Assembly (NCBI GenBank): GCA_004194705.1
Contig: SADC01001315.1
Coordinates: 124,001 to 188,000, forward strand
Direction: 5' to 3'
DNA from: Ditylenchus dipsaci
Lineage: Eukaryota; Nematoda; Chromadorea; Rhabditida; Anguinidae
DNA: 64,000 nt
In this document: piece after piece, positions 52,101 to 63,211 of the stretch
How positions within the stretch are numbered: the stretch's first letter is position 1
How the letters are laid out: each line of letters starts with the position of its first letter
Notes under the pieces: model-generated
Database searches by the model: none
The model's input: the letters and a program-made list of their open reading frames with translations, nothing else
Told to the model about the DNA's origin: nothing
Position numbers and translations under genes: made by a program

Positions 52101-55100
52101 TTTTTGAAAGGATTTAGGGCTATTTCGGGTGAAATTGACCAAAAATGGGCCAATTTTGAACAAAAAGGAAGATGTTGAACACAGTTTTGTTGACTGGGGC
52201 CTACCGCATAAAGAAACTCTGGTATGCATACATTTTTTATGCATCCAGAGTCACTTTCGAGTGATTTGTGTCTAAGGTATGTGGGTGTGCGCATCTCAAC
52301 CCCAGCCCCCGAAGGGGACGCAGGGGGCTTGGTTGGTTAGAGATGCGCGCACTCACTTACCTTAGACATAATTCCGAGAAGACTCTTGAACAAAAATGCA
52401 TTTAGAGACTATTTTTGCCCAGCTCAAGTGACCAAAACATGCTAAAAGAGGCAAATGGTCGAAATTTCAAAATGCCCAAAACTCAATTCTTTATTGACCA
52501 GAACACAAAAATAATGTCTTTTGAACTCCTGAGGTGATTTTAGGTCGATATAGGGTGTTTGGAAACACTTTAAAAAAATTGCATTTGGGGGGGGGGGGGG
52601 GGGTGTATGCTCCGGTAGGGTCAAAATTTCTTATTATTTCAAGGGAATAATTTAAGGCCTTTCTCTTGGTGGTGGTGGCGGCGGAGGCGGAGGTTGCAGC
52701 TGCGGTAAACTATCAAAAAGTATTTTTTAAACCCAGTTAAACAATATAAAAATTCAGCTGCTCGACCAGCATGTCCAGCACCTCCAGTGTGTGCTGCCCC
52801 ACCTCCCCTCAACCCTGTGCTCCCCAACCATGTGCTCAGCCATCTTTCTCTTCTGGAGGATGTGGTGGAGGAGGTTGCGGTGGGAGCGCTCCACAATACT
52901 CTTCCGGAGGGTGTGGAGGAGGTGGTGGAGGTTGTGGTGGATCTGCTCCCTCTCAGATTTCTTACTCTTCTGGTTGTGGAGGTGGTGGTGCAGGTTGTGG
53001 AGGAGGTGGTGGAGGTCAAGTATCCGGTTGTGCAGGTGGATCCAGCAGTTACAGCTCAGGAGGAGGCGGATGTGGTGGTGGTAGTTATGCCCAGCCTCAG
53101 CAACAACAACAGTACGCTCCTTCACAACAACAGTGGGGCAGTGCTGCTCCAGGTGCAGGCAGCAGTTATGTTCAACCCCAACAACAGCAACAGGCTTCCT
53201 ATGCTCCTCAACAAAGCAGTATTGGTGGAGGAAGTTATGCCGCTGCACCTCAGCAGCAGTTGCCTTCTTTAAGTTTGCCAGTGGGCCAACAACAACAGCA
53301 GTCTCAGGTGGAACAACAGCCACAGCAACAAAGCTATCAAGCTCAGCCACAACAGCAGCAGCAACAGAGTTACCAGCCACAACAGCAAGAGCAGCAACAG
53401 CAGTCTCAAGCCCAACCCCAAAGCTACCAAGTTCAACCACAGCAACAGCAGCCACAACAGAGTTACCAGCCCCAACAACCACAGCAGCAGACCAGTAAAT
53501 TATTTCATAGCTATTGGCATCAACAAAAAATGCATTATAATATTAAAAATATATTTTGATATTCTGGTCTATTGTTTGCTGTCCCGACCGGCCCACCGGT
53601 GCTAAGATATAATAACTTCAACCGGTTGATTATCATTTTTTCAACCGTCAATAGGTTAATAAAAAATGATTAATTGGTGGCTCTTCAACCGATTGATAGC
53701 GTCGCTTAATTGGACAAGACGGGTTCTGAGTATATGTTATTCTATATAATTATTTATTTAGTTCCGCAAGAAGCAGCACCACAATCAGCACCTCAAGCAG
53801 CACCTCAGCCAGAATACCAGGCTCAACCTAGTATAATTTGTCTTTGCAAATGTCACATTCTAGGATTTTTGTTGTTTTTTAAATTAGTTCTAAAAATCAT
53901 AATCGGGTCACTTTTAAACGTTTTCGATATTTAAGGGCGAAATTTGCACAATTAAATAAATACCCTTGCAATTTTTTAGCCCAAAAAAATACAATATTAA
54001 AAAAAGCGTTTCAAAATTCAGTTAAAAACATGACCGCATACGGTGAGGGATCAAATTTAAAGTTGAGGGTTTTGCAAAAAAACTCTTACGTCAAAAATTT
54101 TAGGCAACCAACCCCAAGCCTTGCCTCCACCTCCCCCACCACCTGCCCCAGCGCCAATCCCCGCGGTTGCACCATCCAACCACGAGTCTTCTCAGCCAGC
54201 AAGCAACCAGCCCCACCGCCACCACCTGCTCCTGTTGATCATGTACAAAATTGCTTTTTTATTTAAATTTCTAGGATATTTATGTATTTGTAGGAAGACC
54301 ATGCTTATGAAGATATAGGCTCCTCTCACCAGGAGGCTGCTCAGGCTCCTCAGTCAGCAGAAAGACCAGGATATAATGCTGCAGCCAAGGCCAAGGCAAG
54401 GGCTGGTTAGTTTTCGTAGTAAAAATTTAAAAATTCGTAAATATGCATACAAATAAATAAAAGAGCTAAAAATACAAAATTATTTTAAGCTCCAAACCAG
54501 CCTGAGGTACAGCCAGACACCAAATGTAACAGTGAATTAATCCGTGGTCTCATTCTTGAGGTTAGTTTTAGTTTTGTTGCGATACCTCGTAAAAAAACTA
54601 GAATCCTAGAGCTACATGATGTTATTATTACTTTGAAAAAAATCAGAAATTAAAAAAAAGAGGCAAGACAAAAATTTGCATCTGAAAGTATTTTGCGCTA
54701 GGAAAACCACTATCCTTTCCTAGTTATATGCCTGCAGTGTTTCAACGAGGACGTTATTCTAATCTGTGAGTGAGTGAGAATGACATTTGTTCTCACAGGC
54801 AGTAATGGGGAAATTGAATTTTCCGGCTCCCGCTACAAACTTCTTCAAAATTTTACTCTGGCTCCGGCTCAGATTTTTTCAAAATTTTGCTCTAGGTTTG
54901 GCTCAGAGCAGTGCTTGCACTAACAGTTAAGTGTGAATTTGAGAAGTGCACCATAACTTTTTTTAAAAGGAAATATCAGTTTTTTTTATTCATGATCTTT
55001 ATCTCTTTATATTTTTGAGTCTGTAAAGTGCAGCCAGAATTTAATTTTTATTCGCAAAAATTTTAGATTTTGATCACTTTCACTCAAAAGTTCCCAGTGA

Positions 55101-55589
55101 GCTCACTGAGGAATCAAGGTAGCTTTGAGTGAGAGTGGTGAAAATTTCAAATTTTTGCAGATAAAAATTAAAATCTGGCTGCACATTTGCAAAAATTAGA
55201 TAGTCAGATACTCAATGAGATTTCTCAGTGAGATTCTCAGCCAGAGCGAGCTCATAGAAACATCGTATACCTCTAGTCACTTTTCTAGTCTCTTGTATTT
55301 TATTTCTTAAAATTTAAAAATTACTAAATTATCAATTGCTGCAGAACATCCATGAAAAGCCAGCCCTAGCCAAGCGTCAGATACAAAAGAGAGTATCTGC
55401 AGAAGTGGGCGGCAAAATTGATGTGATTTGCTCAAGTGGTGTATTTAGTTACATTGTAAGTTACGATTTCTTTTTATTTATACAGATGTATTCTCAACAA
55501 ATATTTCATTTTTTAAGGTGAACACAGAGTTGTACTGTGAAGCTGAGAAAAATGGCGTAACGTGTCTGGCTTTCAGGCAATCTTCTTGA
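49122..55589 (+). CDS. Secreted ground-like (GRL) domain protein
   Basis: Probable exons: 49122-49175 (signal peptide MKSFSVILLSYMAFQGSK), 52657-52704 (GLSLGGGGGGGGCSC), 52758-53494 (cysteine/glycine then glutamine-rich), 53762-53830, 54104-54242 (proline-rich), 54294-54405, 54490-54560, 55345-55455 and 55518-55589. The last three form the ground-like domain: KCNSELIRGLILE, NIHEKPALAKRQIQKRVSAE, VGGKIDVICSSGVFSYI, VNTELYCEAEKNGVTC and a final AFRQSS. AATAAA lies at 55618-55623. This domain occurs in nematode hedgehog-related secreted proteins of cuticle-forming tissue. One-base breaks occur in C-runs near 52805 and 54212, and the first exon joins out of phase by one base, so the first exon is a proposal. 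The 3.5 kb first intron is filled with foldback elements. Confidence 0.8.
49216..50897. mobile_element. 1.7 kb foldback element in the ground-like intron
   Basis: Nearly identical inverted arms of about 700-800 nt (AACACGCGAAAGGCCGACTG at the left, complement at the right) face each other around 50100. The left arm has about 110 extra bases at 49268-49378 (GCTGAGCATGATGGCGC), absent from the right arm. GCTGAGCAYGATGGYG also occurs in the foldback at 6580-8200. No protein is encoded. Confidence 0.85.
50898..51929. other. Unassigned, within the proposed ground-like first intron
   Basis: No feature is recognised. A plus open frame at 51630-51824 has no identifiable motif. CAGCATTCTGGTAGAGCA occurs twice in tandem at 51340-51380. 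Confidence 0.4.
51930..52625. mobile_element. Palindromic element, GCTACCGGAGTATAC ends
   Basis: GCTACCGGAGTATACCCCCA on the left pairs with a worn complement at the right (TGTATGCTCCGGTAG). The arms meet near 52320. CATCCAGAGTCACTTTCGAG, GGTATGTGGGTGTGCGCATC and AGCCCCCGAAGGGG mark the family, seen also at 13446-13915, 35196-35400 and 60038-60245. Confidence 0.8.
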
Positions 55590-56349
55590 AAGACTTGTGT
55601 TCAGTTCATGCCTGTTAAATAAAACCTCTATATGCAATATTTTTGAGCGAACAATTAAGTTAGTATAAATTACAATTATAATTATTATTATTACGTAGAT
55701 TATTCGCTAATCAAATTTGTATGAAGGTTTTGATAAGTGATTAAATAGTTTAACTGTTCTGTTTGGTATTTTTTCATAACAGAAAATTGATAAACTCCTA
55801 CAACTTGTAATTTTTGTAGTGTCGTTAATACAAATCTATTTTTTACGGCATGGTCATTAACTAGAAGAGAATCAGTCTAATGTAAATCTAAGTTTACAAA
55901 AATTGTAATCATACGAAAACCATGAGAGACCAAGAACTGCCTAATGAAAACAAAGATTACCAGATTTAATAACTACTTTTCTAGTCGAAAATTTTGTTTT
56001 GGAAATTCCGTATTTTTGTATTGTGTGTTGTTGATACAATTTCTACAGACGACTTCGCAAATCTCTTTCTTAATTGTAGCCATTATAGAAAAGACAAATT
56101 AAAGTGGCGACATACCTAAGACTGATTTTCAAACATCGTACCAAGAACATTATTTTGACTTAGCAGGGTAAAGATTAGCGAAAAGTGATACTAATATCTA
56201 CGGTACTTCCTCCAATAAAGACCTCCACAACTTTAAGTGATCTAAAGTTTTTGTATTGCCGAAGTTTTTGAGCTTCAAAAGTGCCAAAAATCAAGTACAG
56301 TCTAAACTCAATGCAACGTAACTATATAGTGTAAGAGATGGATATAAGG

Positions 56350-56537
56350 CAGGGTTCATAATCGTCCTTTTTAAAAAGATTTGTCCTTTTTTCGGGATCC
56401 AAAATCTTTTTATTTTTGAAGTGTGTAGTCAGAATCTTTTTTTTCGCTCCAAAATAGCAATAAGCACTGGATGAAATGAAATAAAATCTTTTTTTACCCA
56501 AATATCCTTTTTTCGAAATTTTTCATTACGAACCCTG
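56350..56537. mobile_element. hAT-like MITE, perfect 8-bp TSD
   Basis: CAGGGTTCATAATCGTCC and the complement (CATTACGAACCCTG) bound 188 bp. ATATAAGG flanks both sides (56342-56349 and 56538-56545). Repeated ATCTTTTTT and TCCTTTTTT words fill the inside. It is the same family as 16769-16955. Confidence 0.9.
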
Positions 56538-56825
56538 ATATAAGGACACCCATCAGGATTAATCTTAGGTGTCGTTTTATTTTACTGTGTGATAAGCTTG
56601 TTGAATTCCTTTGATGGCCAACCAAATGGGCTCGAAAAAGTTGTCATTATATTGGTATTTCCTTGTGTCAGGGTGTCCTTATATACAGGTACGACCGTAC
56701 TATTGATTTCGGTCGAATTTTTTTTGAGCACGAAATATCAGCACAACTGCACCGAAACATTTGATCGGATAAGCGTTAGTAAATTTTCAAAATTCGACCT
56801 ATAAGAAAATTATGGATTTTTAATA

Positions 56826-57237
56826 CAGTCGAGTCTCTCATCAACATACACGCTTCGGACCGAGTCTAGCGCTATATAAATGAGAGGTGTTTGTTAATGG
56901 GGGAGTATGATAATGAGAGATCCAGATTCCATAATTTAGCATAGTGTATGTTAATAGGTGAGTTCGAAAAAAAATCGCCTTGGTCCACCAAGCTTTTTTG
57001 AATTTTTATAAAAAAATTGAGATTTTGTGAAAAAAAAAAGTGTCATTCGAAAAAATTGAAAAAACCATCGACTGTATGTTAATGGGAAGGCAATTGTTAG
57101 AACATGACCGGTCCTAGCCGTATGTTAATGGGAGTGTATGTTAATGGGGGAGGTCATTTTGACTTATTTTCAATAAGCCAACCAAATCTTAGCCAGCCAT
57201 ATGTTAATGGGGAGTATGTTAATGAGAGACTCGACTA
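56826..57237. mobile_element. Tigger-like MITE with GTATGTTAATGGG words
   Basis: CAGTCGAGTCTCTCATCAAC at the left and ATGAGAGACTCGACT at the right are inverted. GTATGTTAATGGGAG words recur at 57065, 57120, 57135, 57190 and 57213. TA lies at both flanks. Confidence 0.8.
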
Positions 57238-58105
57238 TAGTAGAAAATTCTTGAAACGACCTGTAGTTGAGTATTATGGTCAAAAATACTTAAATTAGTT
57301 ACTAAAAATTTAAAAGACTATAAAGCAAGAATCTGGGTCAAGAAAGGCAAAAAATTATGCTAAAGTAGAAAATACACAACAAGGAAATTTAAATTTTTGA
57401 AAGCTTCCGATGGCACCCGCAGTCAATCTTTTGTGATCACCAAAATGCGGGTGCGGTGCGTTCTGAAAAACGGATCATTGGGAACGTAGTGTAACGTAAA
57501 AACTATAGAAAATTATGTTGTACAATGTTTTGTAAATGGTAGTAGCAGTGCCGTGAGCTGGTGCCAATGCCGAAATTCTAAAATTTACTACACTGGTTGT
57601 ATAAAGTTTTGAGTGTGGGAACTTTTTACAGAGCTCAAAGAATTCAGAAAAACAAAAGTTCTAGACCACTTAGAGTCTGAAAAATGCATGCTTGAAAGGT
57701 ATGTCTTTTATTGGAGATAATACAGAAATAGCATCTTAAAGCTGCTGTTTATTATTTTTTATGAGAACTGAACAAAATAATAATGGGTTTACAAGCACCT
57801 ATTTTTTGTATCACCTAGCAGTTTTGAAAGCTTAAAAAATACTTGAAAATTTAAAGCTGGGTAAACAATAACTGTGTTTGGTATGCAGTGTGCATACTGC
57901 AGTACGGATTTTTCAGACAGATATGGTAGCCGCAAAACATCTCTTCATTTCTTTTCAACGTTTCAAAAAATACCTAAAATTATTGAAAGTTAAGTAGGTA
58001 GATATTATCGAAGGTTTCAAACCTGGTCTGTTCCTGTCTTTTCAACGTTTCAAAAAATACCTTAAATTATGAAAAGTTATTCCTGGAGGTTTCAAACCGT
58101 CTGTT

Positions 58106-61100
58106 TCAAACCTGTCTGTCTGAAATTTGATAAATTTTTGAATTTTTAAAAAGTCGCAAAATCGCAAACTTAAAGTTTTCAGCAATGATCATATCAGTGA
58201 CGGAATTAGTGACGAACTAGAACATACAATAAATGAATCACCCTATTCACTCTAATGGCTCCACATCTCTATATAGTATTTGGGTCGGGTACGTCCGTCA
58301 CCCTTTTTTCTTTAAGTCTAATTTTCTGCCATTTTTTGCAAACTAATGTCGGATATCTTTCCGAAACCCTCAACTACAAGAACTTGGCTTTCTTTTAAGC
58401 ACAAACACGTATAATCGAAGTTGCTTCTAAAAAAACTTTCCTTGCCCTCCAAATTGGAGATGGTGGATTTTAGCCCGGATTTAAGGTGGATTTTTGTGTT
58501 AAAGCCCACTTTTCGGCCAATGTAAATGGCCAGTTAGGGTCGGTAGGTAGCCATATAGGACAGTTAAGTGTTTAGGTGGAACCTCTACAGTCAAACTTTG
58601 ATATAACGTACACCCTGTCATGTCAGGTGTAAGTTATAGTAGTTGAAATAGGATAGGAAAGGGTAAGCGAGGTAGAGTAGGTGGGTTAACAGGTAGGGTG
58701 GATGATCTACCCGAACCACTAATGCACTCGAAAAATTAATCTACCCGGACTACTAATACACATGGACCACTAATGTTCCGAACAACAGGAATAGTGCCCG
58801 AACCACTAATGTTTCCGAACGGCATAGGCGCCAATAGGCCCCTGCAGACCCCAATGTGGAGTTATTTTTCAAACGCCAAAATATAAGAAAGATTTCAGGA
58901 AGAACTCAAGATTTTGGGTGAAAACCTATTATCTTAAAAGCAAAATCGGTAGAGCTTGTGAGATTTAAGAAAACGCAATAAACAGCTTTGCAACATATTC
59001 ACTCTGGGTGGAGATATAGGTTCTCAAAGTAGGGGGTGTGGGTTATTAGAGCATGTGGAGCTAATAGAGGAATTAAAGTATTTAGGTGTTTCTTTAACTA
59101 AAAAAGGTCATACTTGAACATGGTCAGTGTCGGTGGCACAGCACAAGTGCGTGTATATCTAACAAATACTTGTTGTTATTGTTAGCACAAATTACTATGA
59201 CACTCTTACCATTTTTTGTTTATCACGAATTTGCTGTTCAAACTTCTTAGTGATGTAAATAGCAGCATTTTTGTAGTCATTCTTGTCTAAAACTCATTTT
59301 TAATAAGTCAATATAAATCTTTTTTTGGCAGGACTGCAGTATATGTCATAGCTTAGAAATGGCCGGAAACATCTTTTTTCACAGTTTTAGCACCTGAAAC
59401 GTGCTTACAACACGTTTTTAGGGCGCGGACGGATATTTCCGACCTTTTTTTTTTAATTTTCGAACCACAGGGGGTATCCTGGTATATATTCCTTTTTCTG
59501 TGAAGTGTGAATAGTGTTTTAACGTCTTCTAAGTAATTCTTACACGCTATAAACGATATAAAGGTTGTTTACTAACGTTTTTTCTTACTAAAAAAGGGTT
59601 TTCTTACTAAAGTTTAATAGAGTTTTCTTACTAAAGTTTTCGAAATAAAAATTGGTTACCACAGGTAAACCAAATGCCTTGGTCCCCAAGCTAATTAAAC
59701 CTATATAAGAGTATTCTACTTCGTTTTGGTCACTGTAGCCAGGCAAAAAGAGTCTCTATCTGCATTTTCAATCAAGAGTCTATCTCGGATTACCGTATAT
59801 TCTCTATTAAAAGGCCGGGCCTTCTATTTTTCAACCCTAAAAAGTCGGAAAAAATTTGGGTCGATTTTGAGATTTTTGCGTGCTCAACCAAAATTTTAAA
59901 AGTGGAATCAGGTAAGCTCGTGCTAACTAAGAAAACGCGAAAAACAGATTTGCGAATTTCTTTTTCTAGGCTGATATATAGGTCCTCAAAGGAGGCCTTC
60001 TATTAGAGAGGGGCCTTCTAATAGAGAATATACGGTATGTCTAAGGTAAGTGAGTGCGCGCATCTCTAACCAACCAAGCCCCCTGCGTACCCTTCGGGGG
60101 CTTGGTGGCTTGGGGTTGAGATGCGCACACCCACATACCTTAGACACAAATCACTCGAAAGATACTCTGGATGCATAAAAATGTATGCATACCAGAGTTT
60201 CTTTATGCGTTAGGACCCAGTTAACAAAACTATGTTTAAATTGCATCTTTGGGGGTTTTTAGCACATTTAGGTACCCTTTTTTGGTTAAATTAGCTTGGG
60301 GACAGGTACATAAGTGCCGATACGATAAGACAATTATCTTGTATATGTACGATGTGGTGCGCATAATGGTGAAAACTGGTCGGAAAAGTTTTTCGTCGGA
60401 AATATCCGTCCGCGCCCTAAAAACCTGTTTTAAGCACGTTTAGGTGCTAAAACTTTGAAAAAAGATGTTTCTGGCCATTTCTGAGCTACGACATATACTG
60501 CAGTTTAGCCCTTTTTTGACTTACATCGGTAGTTTGGAAAACAAGCAGTTAAGGGGACACGCAAAATCTTTTCAGCAAAAATGTCTTTTTTGTTGAGAAA
60601 AAGGATTATTTGCACTTTGCTGAAGAGGGGATTGTTCCCAATATTTCGGAAAAGCTCTATGGCGTCATGCATTCTATTCTACAAAATATAAACATTTAAC
60701 TCTATATTAACCGTTTAATTCAAAAGACTTATTTTTTAAATAAAATTTTTTGAATTTTTAATATACGTTTCACATATTTTTTGAAAATTGCGCCTACAGT
60801 TGAGTCTCGGTATAGTGACACCCGAAAAGTTTGTTCTCACTCTTTTACAAAAGACTTCAAAAATCGGAACGAAAAATCTTTCGACCCTAACTGAATTGAG
60901 CTTTGACTATAAGGCTTTTTTTTTAAATGTCGCTGAAGCAATGCAGCTACATTTTTTTTAATTGGCGGTCTAGTCGCAGCCAGCCTAGTTTGCAATATTA
61001 GTCCAATGAATTAAAAAAGAAGATTAAAAAAAGTGTTCGATTATATTAATGGAGAATATCAAATTTATCTCCGCCCTTGTCCGGTAAAATTAACCAAATT

Positions 61101-62440
61101 ACCAGCACCTTTTTTGGCTATAAGCTTATCCATGCATTAAAAAAAAATATAAATTGCTGACAAAAAGATACAAATTACTTTAGCTAAAAAACGCTCAAAT
61201 TACGAAAAAAAGGTATTCATGTGTTAAATTTTTTTGAATTAGTTTTTGAAGCTTTACTCACGGTGCTCAAATCTTCACGCATTTGTTGATCGTACTCGGA
61301 AATGGCAGCAATGAAAAATATTGAATTCACATTGTCGAATATGTGAATCCTAAATGCAAAAAAATTGTGCTAAGGTTTACAAAATTAGATCAAGTACCAT
61401 TTCCTCCTTTCAGTTTTCTGTCCTCCCACATCAAATATTCTGAAAAACTACATATCACACGGCAGATTTTTTTTGGAAAAATAAGTGTAAAATTTCTAGG
61501 AAATTTTTGATTTTCACAGTCTTGCCGGGAGAATTCGAAAACAGATTAGAACAAAAAATCTTCAAAAATGCTATGTAATAATTTTCTTTAACGAAATCGC
61601 TAGATTCTTTGCCGATTTCATAGTCAGGTATTTAGCCAGCCAGGTAGACCCTGGCACGGGAATTAAAAGGAAATAGGTACTTAATAAATTTCAGCAAATT
61701 ATTGTTAAGTTGCTAAAAAATCCCACAAGCTGTGTCCCATCACATCTTACTACTCAATCAGAAAATTATTTTAATCAGATCTAGTTAAAAGTACAATTTT
61801 ACAAGTAATAATTACCTGAATTCCATGTTCTTGTAGTTATAACGAATTTCCGTCACACCTTAAAACTTAAGAATTTTGCAGCTATCATAATGAGCAAAAA
61901 ACCTATAGTCTCCATTCTGGAGTAAAGTATATCTAAAACATACGAGAATAGCTAAAATTAATGGTATGGAAAGAGACCTGTAATAGTTGGCACATACTCA
62001 GGGTGGTATATCCTGTCAAGCTCATCCAAAAAACTGGAATTATTCCTTTAAATATGAGAAAATTATTATTGTTAGTGGTTACTATTTGGCACAGTCCATC
62101 AAGTAATATTCACTCCTCCTCTCATAGATATACTGCACTTTTTCATCTACCCATAGTCTTTTAAGCGCAAGATAAACTTTTTCGGGAATTCCATGCACCA
62201 AGCATGGGTCATTGGCAGTCAGAGACAAAATTATGTTTGCGTCCACCTGAACTTATCTTGCATGAATTTCTTTAGTTTGAACAATTTTATCATCTTCATA
62301 CATCCCTTTCCAAGCCCATCTTGATTCCAAAACGTTTAAGGCCTTGTAGCAATTGAGCCATGGATTGTACTGTGTTGTAGAAAACCAGAGGTCGTCTAGA
62401 CCACAGCTCTTCCATTGTAAATCCATTCAAGTGAATTATT
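58106..62440 (-). CDS. Heterotrimeric G-protein alpha subunit (5' end off window)
   Basis: Twelve exons in consistent phase: 62440-62302 ([17 protein letters not shown]), 62246-62083 ([20 protein letters not shown]), 62033-61978 ([16 protein letters not shown]), 61932-61903 ([11 protein letters not shown]), 61858-61816 ([13 protein letters not shown]), 61439-61398 (switch [16 protein letters not shown]), 61349-61262 ([19 protein letters not shown]), 60678-60525 ([12 protein letters not shown], guanine-specificity motif NKKD), 59286-59210, 59158-59114 ([15 protein letters not shown], the TCAT loop), and 58216-58106 ([15 protein letters not shown]), plus the split at switch II. The P-loop exon (GESGKST) is not in the window and should lie past the right edge. 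Such subunits couple seven-helix receptors to effectors. The last exon has an unusual tail (see findings). Nematodes carry many lineage-specific paralogs; the subtype is not assigned. Confidence 0.88.
59333..60505. mobile_element. Nested inverted-repeat element in G-alpha intron
   Basis: About 135 bp at each end are inverted (ACTGCAGTATATGTCATAGC, GGCCGGAAACATC, GCGCGGACGGATATTTCC). Within lie inverted TTGGTCCCCAAGCTAATT (59671) and AATTAGCTTGGGGACA (60288), then a pogo-family MITE (59791-60037) and a piece of the 51930 palindromic family (60038-60245). The whole is in the intron between exons 60525 and 59286. Confidence 0.75.
59791..60037. mobile_element. Pogo-family MITE (word GGCCTTCT)
   Basis: TACCGTATATTCTCTATTAA and its complement enclose AAGGCCGGGCC and GAGGCCTTCTATTAGAGAGG words, with TATTTTTCAACCC as in the relatives. 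Confidence 0.85.
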
Positions 62441-63211
62441 CTAAATTTATAAAACCAAACTTATATTTTTATTGTCGGAACACATAACTAATAGAGGTTT
62501 TTGAAATCAGCTGAAAATTCAATCCTCTGTGAAATTTACAGAGCTTACCAAATTAAAATTTTATAACTTTAGTTTTTATTTACAACCAAGGCCATTTATT
62601 TTTCAGGTTGTTTGATAAAAAGCTTATAAGAACATATAGAAAAAATTGTGCATTTTATTGCTTCTCCTATTGCTTTTAAGACTTTTTAGGCTTAGGCTAG
62701 AGTAGGCCTGTGTATGTTATATTCGACTCAAACATACCTTAGACTTATATTCAAGTCCATCCTAATGTATGCCGGGAACCCTTGCCTAAGCCTGAAAAAT
62801 CACAATAAAAAAACAACAGGGGCAAAAAAACCAAGGCAAAACTAAACCACCCCCCGCCCTCATTGTCACACAGTGCCGAAAATTGGCTAAAATTATGCGA
62901 AAGTGGGAAAAATGTTAATAATAAAATTAGTGGGTACCCGATCCAAGAACCGAACCGGCAAACCAAATTTGGCCGAAAAAGCCTGGATACTCGAAAAGTG
63001 GATAAAGCCATATTATCCGAAACCGTGCCCCTAAATAAAATCAAGCATCCAAAAAAATCAGAAAAACAACAGATCAAAAATACCTAGGCTGTTCAAGGCC
63101 AGCGGTAGTCGGATAATTTTAAAGTCTTAATAGGATTTAAAGCATTCTTTCTTACCGCATTTGTTTGAGCACCTAAAATACTGAATTCATTATTATTGAT
63201 TGTTATTTAGA
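62441..63211. other. G-alpha intron sequence with repeat remnants
   Basis: No exon with the P-loop was found on the minus strand. AACAACAGGGGCAAAAAAAC and CCAAGGCAAAAC (62802-62842) resemble one end of the TGCCTTGGTCCCC group. Confidence 0.45.

Larger units (their letters stand above)
55590..58105. other. Gene-free stretch with small mobile elements
   Basis: Between the convergent ground-like and G-alpha genes no coding sequence is recognised. Apart from the elements at 56350 and 56826 it holds a single CTACGGTACTTCCTCC end (56198) and ACAGTCTAAACTCAATG (56298), likely worn transposon ends. A 33-bp direct repeat, CTTTTCAACGTTTCAAAAAA, occurs at 57951 and 58038. Confidence 0.5.
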
